Source: a virus
Length of the DNA: 36,161 nt
Reading direction: 5' to 3' (one strand)
IMG/VR virus record: IMGVR_UViG_3300026521_000559
Location: 1-36,161 of that record
The notes below the pieces were generated by a model. The model saw only the letters and a program-made list of their open reading frames with translations. It did not search any database and had not been told where the DNA came from. A program made the position numbers and the translations under genes. Below are positions 1-7,829 of this stretch, one piece after another; the first letter of the stretch is position 1; every line of letters starts with the position of its first letter.

Positions 1-2
1 TA

Positions 3-854
3 AGTACTGAACCAACAGCTATTAATTTTAATATCGATACTGGTTTAAGTTATGGTACGAATCCTTCATTTATTTTTGAAAACGAAGATCTATTGGTTGG
101 AGAAAATGTTCAGGAATCATTTAGTACACTCGATTATAATTTTAAATATAAATACGATCCATTAATTTTATTTAGTATTCTTTTTAAATTAAAAGCTATT
201 AATTTTAATCAAGAAGATCAAACACATATTGAACTACGTATAGGATTATCATTAGCGGATTGGAAAAATAAGGATGATTATATTAAAAGATTATCTGAAT
301 TTGAAGTAGATGGTAGAACTTTTAAATTTAATAATATTAAAATTATCCCACAAGGTGCTGGAGCATATATTGATTATATTAGTACTAAACAGATTCCACA
401 TCCAGATACAGCGATGCTTTTAGATATTGGATATAATACGATTAATGTTCTTTATTTTGATAATGGTGTTCCGCAAAGAAATAACTCTAGAAGTTTTCCG
501 GGTCATGGTGTAAGTTCTATTATTAAATCATTCTCTGATTTCTTAGAAAATGAATACGGTATGTCTTTTTCAGATGCGGAAGCTTTACAAATATTCTTAA
601 AAAATAAGTTTATTTATAATGGAGTAGATCAAGAAAAAGTAAAAGCTATTATTTTTGAATTAAAAAATAACTTTCTTAAAAAACTAAAAAACAGTATTTT
701 AGTACGAGAAAGAAAATTATTAAGTACTTCTGAAAAAGTAATATTTGCTGGAGGTGGAGCTAATCTACTTTATGGAACAACATTCCCACCAAATGTGGAT
801 TTTGTAGAACCAGAAAGACTTTATTCAAATTGTCGAGGGTTTATGTTAGCTTAA
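3..854 (+). CDS. ParM-like actin-family ATPase (5' end outside window)
   Basis: This is the 3' part of an actin/Hsp70-fold filament ATPase of the ParM/StbA type. The open frame runs in from the window edge. The first visible residues contain IDTGLSYGTNPSF, which fits the phosphate-1 loop, so the true start lies upstream and a TTG at 93 is not the start. AMLLDIGYNTINVLYFDNG is the phosphate-2 loop and VIFAGGGANLL the adenosine motif. An ELRIGLSLADW segment matches the 'GLP' strand of ParM proteins. Such proteins form dynamic filaments that move plasmids or phage DNA. A small protein follows 66 nt downstream, the place where ParM operons keep their DNA-binding adaptor. The family call is firm; the role in this phage (DNA segregation or positioning) is inference. 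Confidence 0.82.
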   Translation, partial: STEPTAINFNIDTGLSYGTNPSFIFENEDLLVGENVQESFSTLDYNFKYKYDPLILFSILFKLKAINFNQEDQTHIELRIGLSLADWKNKDDYIKRLSEFEVDGRTFKFNNIKIIPQGAGAYIDYISTKQIPHPDTAMLLDIGYNTINVLYFDNGVPQRNNSRSFPGHGVSSIIKSFSDFLENEYGMSFSDAEALQIFLKNKFIYNGVDQEKVKAIIFELKNNFLKKLKNSILVRERKLLSTSEKVIFAGGGANLLYGTTFPPNVDFVEPERLYSNCRGFMLA

Positions 855-920
855 AGCTAACTGAAACCTTTACGCAAATTATTAAATAAAATTATTAATT
901 TAAAAATTTAAGGAAAAAAT

Positions 921-1337
921 ATGATAACACAGGCTTATGAAAACCCAACCCCAAGACCTCAACAGGAACCAGCAACTGCTTATGAACAACCAGAGTATAA
1001 ATTTAATAATGTTGTTCCGCCTCTTTCTGGAACCAGATATACTTTAGAAGTAGATGAAGAAACTAAGGAAATTATATATAGTATTTCTCCTGAATTAAGA
1101 AATGCTTTTGTAATTCTTAGTATTAAAAATCTTAAAAATGATCCACTTTATGGTTCATTTTTTAAAGTAAAAGCTCCAGAAGAAATTAGAGAAGAATTAC
1201 AGGAAGCTGAATCATTAGCTCCTCAAGGTTCGATGATGGGACAACCTTCTCAAAATGCTCAACCAGCGCAAAGTACTGGTATTCCAGCAGCTTCTCCTCA
1301 AACAGAAGCTCTAAACGATACTTTTAGTTCGTGGTAG
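921..1337 (+). CDS. Small Pro/Gln-rich protein; possible ParR-like adaptor
   Basis: 138 aa, with AAGGAA seven nt before the ATG. The N-terminus (residues 1-30) and C-terminus (about 95-138) are Pro/Gln/Ser/Ala-rich and probably disordered. The core (about 38-85, from TRYTLEVDEE to YGSFFKV) looks folded and contains ELRNAFVILSIKNL. The position directly after an actin-like ATPase gene is that of ParR, which binds centromere repeats and the filament end. I see no clear ribbon-helix-helix sequence and no obvious iteron array beside it, so the ParR idea rests on position only. It could equally be an unrelated virion or scaffold protein. Confidence 0.5.
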   Translation: MITQAYENPTPRPQQEPATAYEQPEYKFNNVVPPLSGTRYTLEVDEETKEIIYSISPELRNAFVILSIKNLKNDPLYGSFFKVKAPEEIREELQEAESLAPQGSMMGQPSQNAQPAQSTGIPAASPQTEALNDTFSSW

Positions 1338-1364
1338 AAAAGGGTAAATAATAAAGGAAATTAA

Positions 1365-1730
1365 ATGGCAAATCAAATGATAAAGCAAAAAGAAAAAGTA
1401 CTTAATGGTTTTTTAGAAGAGATTAAAAAAATCTCTTTAGGACCATTGGTAAACACGGATTCGGAAATTAATAATTTGGTCGTAGCAAGTACACCAAATT
1501 TTATCAGAATTAATCCTAATATCACATTAGATGATTTAAATACATTTATTAAAAGTCACGGTGGTTCGAGCAAATATGAAACCTTCGTAGATTTTTTTAT
1601 AGAATTTTATAGTATTAAATCCTCAGAAATTGTAAATAAGTATCTTCCTGAGATGAAGAATAAAAAAATTTCTCTACCGATTATCAGTTTTTCAGAAGCT
1701 GAAGGAAACACAATTTTAATTAATTCGTAA
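1365..1730 (+). CDS. Hypothetical protein, 121 aa
   Basis: 121 aa, with AAAGGAAATTAAATG at the start. I do not recognise the family. It begins with a Lys-rich helix (residues 1-25) and continues as a mixed alpha/beta domain with no cysteines, no membrane segment and no recognisable catalytic motif. It lies between the possible adaptor gene and an Sm-like gene in the same orientation, with a strong AT-rich stem-loop directly after its stop codon. An opposite-strand reading frame over its 3' end is a shadow. Confidence 0.6.
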   Translation: MANQMIKQKEKVLNGFLEEIKKISLGPLVNTDSEINNLVVASTPNFIRINPNITLDDLNTFIKSHGGSSKYETFVDFFIEFYSIKSSEIVNKYLPEMKNKKISLPIISFSEAEGNTILINS

Positions 1731-1768
1731 TCTATATATATCTTTAGGTCGATACCAAGATATATAGA
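1731..1768 (+). other. Intergenic stem-loop after the 121-aa gene
   Basis: Directly after the stop codon, 1731-1744 (TCTATATATATCTT) pairs with 1757-1768 (AAGATATATAGA). The loop contains GGT..ACC, which can extend the stem. No clean T-run follows, so it may be a processing, pausing or mRNA-end hairpin rather than a textbook terminator. Confidence 0.45.
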
Positions 1769-1800
1769 TATTTTAAGATATATAAATTTAAAGGAAAACA

Positions 1801-2157
1801 ATGCAAACTTTAGCAATATTACAACTAGTAAATTCTGAGAATATTATCGGAATGATTTCAAATACATTAGACGAAACAATTACAATCGAGTATCCAATGA
1901 GCCTTATGCTAGACCCTATGTCTGGTGGTCTTGGTATGATGCCTTATTTAGCAATTTATACTGGTACTATTCAAGATGAAAAAATTATTTCTAAAAAACA
2001 TATTTTGGGAATACTTGAAGAAAAAGATTTAACTCCAGAAATAGCTGCTAAATATTTCGAATATAAAGAACAAGTTCTAGATGGAATGAAAGAAGAAGCT
2101 TCTAAAGAAAAGAATCCTTCTTTACCAGGTTTAGATTTAGAAGAGAAGGAAGTATAA
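1801..2157 (+). CDS. Small beta-rich protein, possibly Sm/Hfq-like
   Basis: 118 aa, with AAAGGAAAACA before the ATG; the stop overlaps the next start (ATAATGG). Residues 1-75 follow the pattern of the small Sm-like proteins common in large T4-type marine phages: two short strands around 'NSENIIGMISNTL', a strand ending in 'TIEYPMSLML', a Gly/Met-rich turn (GGLGMMPYLAIY) and a final strand 'IISKKHILGI'. The tail (about 80-118) is charged and probably disordered. If Sm-like, it would form a ring that might bind RNA. The call rests on pattern similarity only and could be wrong. Confidence 0.5.
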   Translation: MQTLAILQLVNSENIIGMISNTLDETITIEYPMSLMLDPMSGGLGMMPYLAIYTGTIQDEKIISKKHILGILEEKDLTPEIAAKYFEYKEQVLDGMKEEASKEKNPSLPGLDLEEKEV

Positions 2158-3062
2158 TGGAAAACTTACAATTAGATATTAATGCTATTTCTGGAGCATC
2201 TGTTCCAGGCGAAAATGGTACTCCAGTGGAAGCAACTCATCAATCTTTAAACGATTTTAAAGCCGAAACCGCTACTCAAAACTTTGGGACTCCAACTTAT
2301 CAAGGAACCCCAGATACAAATGAAATTTATCAAATTGGTAAAATTCAGAGTACTCTTTATGGTGGTCTTATTAAAATTCTTTCTTTTTTAAGTGCAGGGA
2401 CAACATCGCAGGATATTATCCATATTCGAGAAGGTAATCTTAATCTAGTGAAAAGTGCGGGTTATATTTATGCAGATCTTAGTATCTTTTTTGATAACCA
2501 TGATCTAGATATCATTGATCCTGTGAAGAATACTCGCTTACTAAATTTAATTAAAGGTGGCGACGAGGTAATGTTTATCAAAGATAATACAAATTCTAGA
2601 TATTTAATTACTTCATTGGTAAATGATAATCCAAGTACAAGTATTACTTTGCCTCAAGCTGAAAATCAAAACAATCTTCAAATTACGGCTCCAGAACTTG
2701 GAGAATTAAAATTGAGAAGGGAACTTGAAATTGATTTAGTCGAAACTATTCAAAATGCTAGTAAAGCGGTTGAATCAGACTATCTTAAATTTGAATTAGA
2801 TAATGATTTTAATATCGTAAGTATTAGTACATCCGATGATGTATTTAAGCAGGATTTTATGGTAGTTCCAGAAGGAACCGAAACTAAAATTTTTAAAATC
2901 TTTAATCCGTTTGCATTTACCAAACCAGACGAATTCTATATAGAATTTTATCAAAATTCGGATGATATTTGGGTAAAAACTATTTCTGCTATTGGAATGG
3001 TTAATCTCGAGTACAGTGAAAAAATTGAAGAAGTTGGAGAATTCGATACATTCTCCCTTTAA
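2157..3062 (+). CDS. Hypothetical protein, 301 aa (possible virion protein)
   Basis: 301 aa, translationally coupled to the preceding gene by a 1-nt overlap and ending just before a hairpin terminator. Residues 1-55 are low complexity (Gly, Thr, Pro, Asn); the rest is beta-rich with no cysteine cluster, no membrane segment and no catalytic motif that I can recognise. Sitting at the end of the actin-associated gene group and upstream of virion genes, it could be structural or a partner of the preceding small proteins. Function unknown. Confidence 0.6.
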   Translation: MENLQLDINAISGASVPGENGTPVEATHQSLNDFKAETATQNFGTPTYQGTPDTNEIYQIGKIQSTLYGGLIKILSFLSAGTTSQDIIHIREGNLNLVKSAGYIYADLSIFFDNHDLDIIDPVKNTRLLNLIKGGDEVMFIKDNTNSRYLITSLVNDNPSTSITLPQAENQNNLQITAPELGELKLRRELEIDLVETIQNASKAVESDYLKFELDNDFNIVSISTSDDVFKQDFMVVPEGTETKIFKIFNPFAFTKPDEFYIEFYQNSDDIWVKTISAIGMVNLEYSEKIEEVGEFDTFSL

Positions 3063-3080
3063 TTCCCCAGAACTTATAAA

Positions 3081-3120
3081 TCCTAGAAGAATATTCTTCT
3101 AGGATTTTCCTGTCGTTAAA
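3081..3120 (+). terminator. Hairpin terminator followed by TTTTCCTGTCGTTAAA
   Basis: A perfect 24-nt palindrome (3081-3104, arms TCCTAGAAGAAT / ATTCTTCTAGGA) is followed by TTTTCCTGTCGTTAAA. It lies 18 nt after the stop of the 301-aa gene. The sequence after the stem recurs after two other hairpins in the window (12017 and, on the other strand, 34152). Confidence 0.8.
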
Positions 3121-3135
3121 AAAGGAACCAAATTG
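3121..3135 (+). promoter_or_regulatory. SD that sets a TTG start for the homing endonuclease
   Basis: AAAGGAA at 3121-3127 lies 5 nt upstream of TTG at 3133. No ATG or GTG is in frame at a suitable distance, and the first zinc-repeat starts about eight residues later, so the TTG is the likely start. Confidence 0.6.
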
Positions 3136-4446
3136 AAAAGTCAATCAATTATAAAAGAATTTAAAATTACACATAAAGAAAAATATAATTATAGCAAAGT
3201 ACATTTCGTTAATACCAATACTAAAGTAGAAATAATTTGTCCAAAACATGGGAGTTTTTTTCAAACCCCGATGGCACATAAAAGAGGAGCTGGTTGTCCA
3301 AAATGTAATAAAAGTTATAAATTAACTCAAGAAGAAGTTCTAGAACGTTTTAAGAAAGTCCACGGAAATAAATACGATTATAGCAAAGTCCGTTATAATG
3401 GTACCATGTCCAAAGTAGAATTAATTTGTCATAAGGAAAATCATGGAAGTTTTTGGATTAAACCAAACAATATTTTAAGTCGTGGAATTGGTTGTCCAAA
3501 ATGTTCAAAATTTAACTTAGGAAAAAAGAGAATTAAAAGCCAAGAGAAAGTTATAAAAGAATTTAAAATTACTCATAACGAAAAATATGATTATTCGAAA
3601 GTACTATATAAAAATACCAATACTAAAGTAGAAATAATTTGTCCAAAACATGGGAGTTTTTTTCAAACCCCGATGGCACATAAAAGAGGAGCTGGTTGTC
3701 CAAAATGTTCTGGTATGAATAAAACGACGGAAGAAATTTTAAAAGAATTTAAAAAAGCTCATAACAATAAATACAATTATTCAAGAGTCAATTATATCGA
3801 CTCAAGTACCAAAGTAGAAATAATTTGTCCAGAACATGGGAGTTTTTGGCAATTATCGAACAATCATAAAAATGGTCAGGGTTGTCCAAAATGTGGATAT
3901 AAAATTAAAAAAAAGAAAAATTTAAAAGAATACTTAAAAGATTTTAAAGAGATTCATAAAGGTAAATATAATTATTCGAAAGTTAATTATATAAACAGCA
4001 ATACCAAAGTAGAAATTATTTGTCCGGAACATGGGAGTTTTTGGCAAGCACCAACTATTCATAGACTTGGAGTAAGTTGTCCTATTTGTGCTCGAGAAAG
4101 TTCCGAAACTAAAGGGGAAAAAAGAATTAGAGAATTTCTAGAATCTAATAATATATCTTACGAACAAGAAGTTAAACTATTTAAGAATTATAGATTTGAT
4201 TTTTATCTAGAAGAACTGAATACAGTTATTGAATTTGATGGAAGACAGCATTTTGAAAAAGATAATTATTTTGGAGGAGAAGAAGGGTTTATAAAAACTC
4301 AAGAACGTGATAATAAAAAAAATAATTTTTGTGATGAAAACAATATTAATTTAATTAGAATTCCTTATTGGGATTTTAAAAATATAGAAAAAATTTTAAA
4401 AGAAAAGATACTAAAAGAACCAAAAGAACTAAAAGAATTAGAATAA
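3133..4446 (+). CDS. Free-standing homing endonuclease: zinc-binding repeats plus Vsr-like nuclease
   Basis: 437 aa, TTG start. Five repeats of about 60-70 aa (roughly residues 3-60, 66-126, 137-193, 197-256 and 262-320) share the pattern F..xHxxKYxYS.V.Y....KVEIICPxHGSFxQ....H..G.GCPKC, that is a Cys/His pair followed by CPxC, typical of zinc-binding DNA-recognition modules in phage endonucleases. The C-terminus (about 328-430) is a Vsr/DUF559-like nuclease: GEKRIREFLESNNI, FDFYLEELNTVIEFDGRQHF and RIPYWDF, with the conserved D..E.D....H core. Such genes copy themselves into cognate alleles. It sits alone between two structural-gene groups behind a terminator, as mobile endonucleases do. Two repeats are identical at the DNA level over 96 bp, which shows recent internal duplication. 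Confidence 0.88.
   Translation: MKSQSIIKEFKITHKEKYNYSKVHFVNTNTKVEIICPKHGSFFQTPMAHKRGAGCPKCNKSYKLTQEEVLERFKKVHGNKYDYSKVRYNGTMSKVELICHKENHGSFWIKPNNILSRGIGCPKCSKFNLGKKRIKSQEKVIKEFKITHNEKYDYSKVLYKNTNTKVEIICPKHGSFFQTPMAHKRGAGCPKCSGMNKTTEEILKEFKKAHNNKYNYSRVNYIDSSTKVEIICPEHGSFWQLSNNHKNGQGCPKCGYKIKKKKNLKEYLKDFKEIHKGKYNYSKVNYINSNTKVEIICPEHGSFWQAPTIHRLGVSCPICARESSETKGEKRIREFLESNNISYEQEVKLFKNYRFDFYLEELNTVIEFDGRQHFEKDNYFGGEEGFIKTQERDNKKNNFCDENNINLIRIPYWDFKNIEKILKEKILKEPKELKELE
3211..3306 (+). repeat. 96-bp exact direct repeat inside the endonuclease gene, copy 1
   Basis: Identical base for base to 3613-3708, in the same frame. It encodes one zinc module from NTNTKVEIIC to the closing CPKC. The other modules differ at many synonymous sites, so this pair is a recent duplication or gene conversion. 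Confidence 0.92.
3613..3708 (+). repeat. 96-bp exact direct repeat inside the endonuclease gene, copy 2
   Basis: Second copy of 3211-3306, offset 402 bp (134 codons, about two modules), so recombination between the copies would keep the reading frame and delete two modules. Confidence 0.92.
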
Positions 4447-4505
4447 TAGAAACCATTAAAGATAAATCAAACAAAGATAAAATATATTAAAAAAGGAAAT
4501 CTTCT

Positions 4506-7500
4506 ATGGGAGCGAATAGTCAAGAATATAGAAAAAATTTAGTGGATCGTTTAGAAGAGGACCATGAAAAAAGCTATTTGGGTAAAAAATACGATAATTT
4601 ATCAAAACATATCGGACCAATGGGTATTCTTGGTGGTACTTTAGCACCAGCTATCGGTTCTATGGCTGGTTCGGGATTACATAATCTTGGTGAAAGTTCT
4701 CTTGGTGATTATGCGACAATGGGTGGTTCGGCTCTAGGAGCGTTAGCAGCACCTTTAATATACCGAAGTACCCAAAAACGATCAATCGAAGATATTAAAG
4801 CGATGAATTCTAGAAATATTGATATAAAAACCAATAAAAATATTTCAGGAATTCAATCTGTCGACAGTATGTTAAATTCTGGGAAAAGTCTTAGAAATAC
4901 TTTTACTGGTGCAATGGCTGCTTCCTATGGGTATGGTGCTATAACTGGGAACGCCTTAATGGATCCAACGACTATGGTTTTGGCAGGTAAAGCCACAGGT
5001 GCTTTAAGCAATCCAGGATCATTAGCTTATTTAGCTGGTTCTCAAATGGCTGGAGCAAATTATTTAGGTAATGTTGTTGGTAATGAAGCTCCTCAACAAG
5101 CGGCTTTACTAGGTTCTGGTATATCTGGAATAGGGTCATTGACAAAAGGGATTGGATTTAATGATTTAGGAAGTGGTATAGAAAATATCGGTTCTGGTAT
5201 AGGACATATGACCGGAATGGGTGGTTCGGTACTAGGAATGCTTACTTATATGTTGGCCTCTGCTGGAGGAAATAAACTTACAAAAAGTATCCGAAATATG
5301 GCACAGGAGAAGGATAGTAAAAAATACAGTTATCGTATTTCGGATATTGGTAGGAAAGCGAGTGCCGATATTAGCGTAGAAAAATACGATACTATGAAAG
5401 CAGTTTCTCCGCAAATAAATTTATTAACGATTACTGGTAAGTTAAGTCCTTTTGAATCATTGGCTTTGGGTTTTTATCAAAGTATAGACAAACATGTTCT
5501 TCATTTAAATGCGATATACGATATTTTATCGGAATGGAGAAATAATACTAATAATAAATCGGAAGATGTGTTTGCGACACATAACGAAATTTCCGATTTA
5601 TTAAATGAACATAAAGATACTCAATTCACTACCTTAGAAAATTATTCTTCTGGAGTTTCAGATTCTTATTTAGAGAGAACTGGAGAAAGATTATCTGATA
5701 TTTTTAATAACGTTACGAAAACCATACAGAAAAGAAGTACTGATATTTCGGCGGTTGCGGAAATAGGGAATTTTTTAAAAATATTTACTGGGGGTTTATT
5801 TGGAAATACCGCTGTAAAAAATATTAAAGCTCTTTATGGATTAGATGAAGATTCTAAAACGGAATTGGCCCTCTCTAATACCGCATTAGATTTAAATCTT
5901 CCTAGCTCCATGATACAATTTGCCGAAATGGATATTGGCCAAGTTATGAAAATTTCGGACGATATCGAAGGTAAACAATTAGCGGTACAAGCTTTCAGTG
6001 CCGGAATTTTACAAAATATTTTAAAATTACAACTCGAACAACACACCAACTCAAATTATTTTAATTCGTTACAAAAATCGTTAGACGAAATAGAAAAAGA
6101 ATCTTGGTTAACTAGTATAATAGATAAAACGGAAAATGTGGTCGGAAATATACCAATCCTTAATATTATCGCTGGTATTTCTAGTTTAAATAGAGGCCTA
6201 AAAAATAGAGCTAGTTTGGAGGCTGATCCAGAAGAGATTGCCTTATCTCAATATTCATATCCTTATACCGATGGAAATATTAATTCCGAAGATATACAAA
6301 CCGATTTTATTTCTTATCAGTTTCCAAATCTATTCTTAGAAAGCTTATCATTGGATGAGGAACGAAATCAATTATTAAAGAGATTATTGAAATGTCAGAA
6401 CTGTTCTACTGCGGATATTAATAAAAAATCTTTTGGTACATATGATATATTAACCAAACAGATAGTAGACGATAAAAAAGTACAATCTAGTTTTAAAAAT
6501 CATTTTTCAGACGAAAGTGAAAAATTAATAGAAGAATATAAAAGACTTATAGAAAATGATCCAAAAAATAAAAAGAAATATATTTCTAAAAGAGAAGATG
6601 ATTTAAAACTACTAAAAGAAAGTATTTTTGAACAATATAACCAATCAATGGTTCTTGGAAATACCAAAACGAGTGTTGCTAAAACACAAGATGATCAAAA
6701 AAAGGAGAAGTTTAATTCTAAACTTTTAGAAGCTTTCGAAGTTATAGCAGAAGATCATAAAAAAGAAATAAAACCAAAATCTAATTTAATTGACCAAATT
6801 AAAGATACTCCTACCAAATTAACTAAACATTTTGAAAAGCGCGGAGCAATTAAAGGTCTATTTGATTTGGGATTATCTGTTGTAACCAGTCCTTTTAAAC
6901 TTATTGGTTACTCTTTTGAAACTCTTTTAAGTTTTGGAAAGAAACATAAAATATTTGGAACTAAACTTATGGCAGCTGCTGCTTTGGGTTATTTGGCATA
7001 CTCTAATAAAGATGCGTTAATGGATTCAGCCAAATGGGTTAAGAAAACTACAAGTAAAGCCTTAGAATATTTTTCTGGAGCAGATGACTCTAAAGAAGAT
7101 AAAGACGATTGGGAACATTTTACGAAAAAGCAAAAAATGGGTCATGTTTTAGAAGCTCTTGGTTTAGGGTTAATGTCTCTTCCTGGTCCAGCTAAAATAG
7201 CAGGAGCTTTATTATTAGCATCGGGAATAGGGCTCTCGTTAAATTGGGGAAAAATAATTGGGGATATTTATGAAAAGTCGCCATTTTTCGGACACCTGAT
7301 AGAAGGATTATTGGACGATAAGACGAAACAACAAATAGAAGCGACAAAAATAAATAAAAGAATTGAATTAGAAAATAAAGAAAAATTAGATAATTTTTCT
7401 CTTACTCATAACGGTTACAAAGCCCATACCAATACAGAATTAATCAAAAATTTAGAATTAATTAAAGATGATAAAGAAAAAGAAAAAATATCAAAATTAT

Positions 7501-7814
7501 TATCTAAATTGGATACCGATCATAATGGTATAATCGATCAAGCGGATACTAAAAGGAAAAAGGAATATGAAGAAGCCTATAAGGCACTTACAGATGAATT
7601 GACCCATTATAAAAAAGAAATATTGGCTTTACGAACTGAAAATTTGGCTCATGCTCAGGGTAATATAAAAGAAATACAAAACTTAAATAATACTTTTAGT
7701 ATTGCTACTCAACAATTAGCAATGATTTCAAATCAACTGGATTATTCCAAAATTAAATTAAGCGCTTTAATTACGGTCGATGAAGATAAATTAAATCTAA
7801 AAGGTATAAAATAA
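4506..7814 (+). CDS. Large virion-associated protein with glycine-zipper segments and an EF-hand
   Basis: 1102 aa, with AAAGGAAATCTTCT before the ATG. Residues about 35-260 are rich in Gly/Ala/Ser with repeated small-x3-small spacing (for example GILGGTLAPAIGSMAGSG), which favours membrane association or tight helix packing. The middle (about 300-780) is a soluble helical region. Two hydrophobic stretches follow: KLMAAAALGYLAY (near 820) and LMSLPGPAKIAGALLLASG (near 895-915). Residues 1003-1014 (DTDHNGIIDQAD) form a textbook 12-residue EF-hand calcium loop. The C-terminal 60 residues look like coiled coil. Length and position among virion genes fit an ejected or membrane-active virion protein or a tape measure, but I cannot place it in a named family. 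Confidence 0.6.
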   Translation: MGANSQEYRKNLVDRLEEDHEKSYLGKKYDNLSKHIGPMGILGGTLAPAIGSMAGSGLHNLGESSLGDYATMGGSALGALAAPLIYRSTQKRSIEDIKAMNSRNIDIKTNKNISGIQSVDSMLNSGKSLRNTFTGAMAASYGYGAITGNALMDPTTMVLAGKATGALSNPGSLAYLAGSQMAGANYLGNVVGNEAPQQAALLGSGISGIGSLTKGIGFNDLGSGIENIGSGIGHMTGMGGSVLGMLTYMLASAGGNKLTKSIRNMAQEKDSKKYSYRISDIGRKASADISVEKYDTMKAVSPQINLLTITGKLSPFESLALGFYQSIDKHVLHLNAIYDILSEWRNNTNNKSEDVFATHNEISDLLNEHKDTQFTTLENYSSGVSDSYLERTGERLSDIFNNVTKTIQKRSTDISAVAEIGNFLKIFTGGLFGNTAVKNIKALYGLDEDSKTELALSNTALDLNLPSSMIQFAEMDIGQVMKISDDIEGKQLAVQAFSAGILQNILKLQLEQHTNSNYFNSLQKSLDEIEKESWLTSIIDKTENVVGNIPILNIIAGISSLNRGLKNRASLEADPEEIALSQYSYPYTDGNINSEDIQTDFISYQFPNLFLESLSLDEERNQLLKRLLKCQNCSTADINKKSFGTYDILTKQIVDDKKVQSSFKNHFSDESEKLIEEYKRLIENDPKNKKKYISKREDDLKLLKESIFEQYNQSMVLGNTKTSVAKTQDDQKKEKFNSKLLEAFEVIAEDHKKEIKPKSNLIDQIKDTPTKLTKHFEKRGAIKGLFDLGLSVVTSPFKLIGYSFETLLSFGKKHKIFGTKLMAAAALGYLAYSNKDALMDSAKWVKKTTSKALEYFSGADDSKEDKDDWEHFTKKQKMGHVLEALGLGLMSLPGPAKIAGALLLASGIGLSLNWGKIIGDIYEKSPFFGHLIEGLLDDKTKQQIEATKINKRIELENKEKLDNFSLTHNGYKAHTNTELIKNLELIKDDKEKEKISKLLSKLDTDHNGIIDQADTKRKKEYEEAYKALTDELTHYKKEILALRTENLAHAQGNIKEIQNLNNTFSIATQQLAMISNQLDYSKIKLSALITVDEDKLNLKGIK

Positions 7815-7829
7815 ATTAAAGGAAATTAA

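Noticed and set aside
93-95. TTG as the start of the first gene
   Set aside because: The frame is open upstream to the window edge and the upstream residues contain the phosphate-1 loop of the actin fold; the real start lies outside the window.
1607-1816. Minus-strand open frame of 69 codons
   Set aside because: Lies over the end of the 121-aa gene and the stem-loop; no SD and no protein-like composition.
5232-6049. Two minus-strand frames inside the 1102-aa gene
   Set aside because: Antisense shadows of a well-supported gene; Cys- and Ile-rich by reading the opposite strand.
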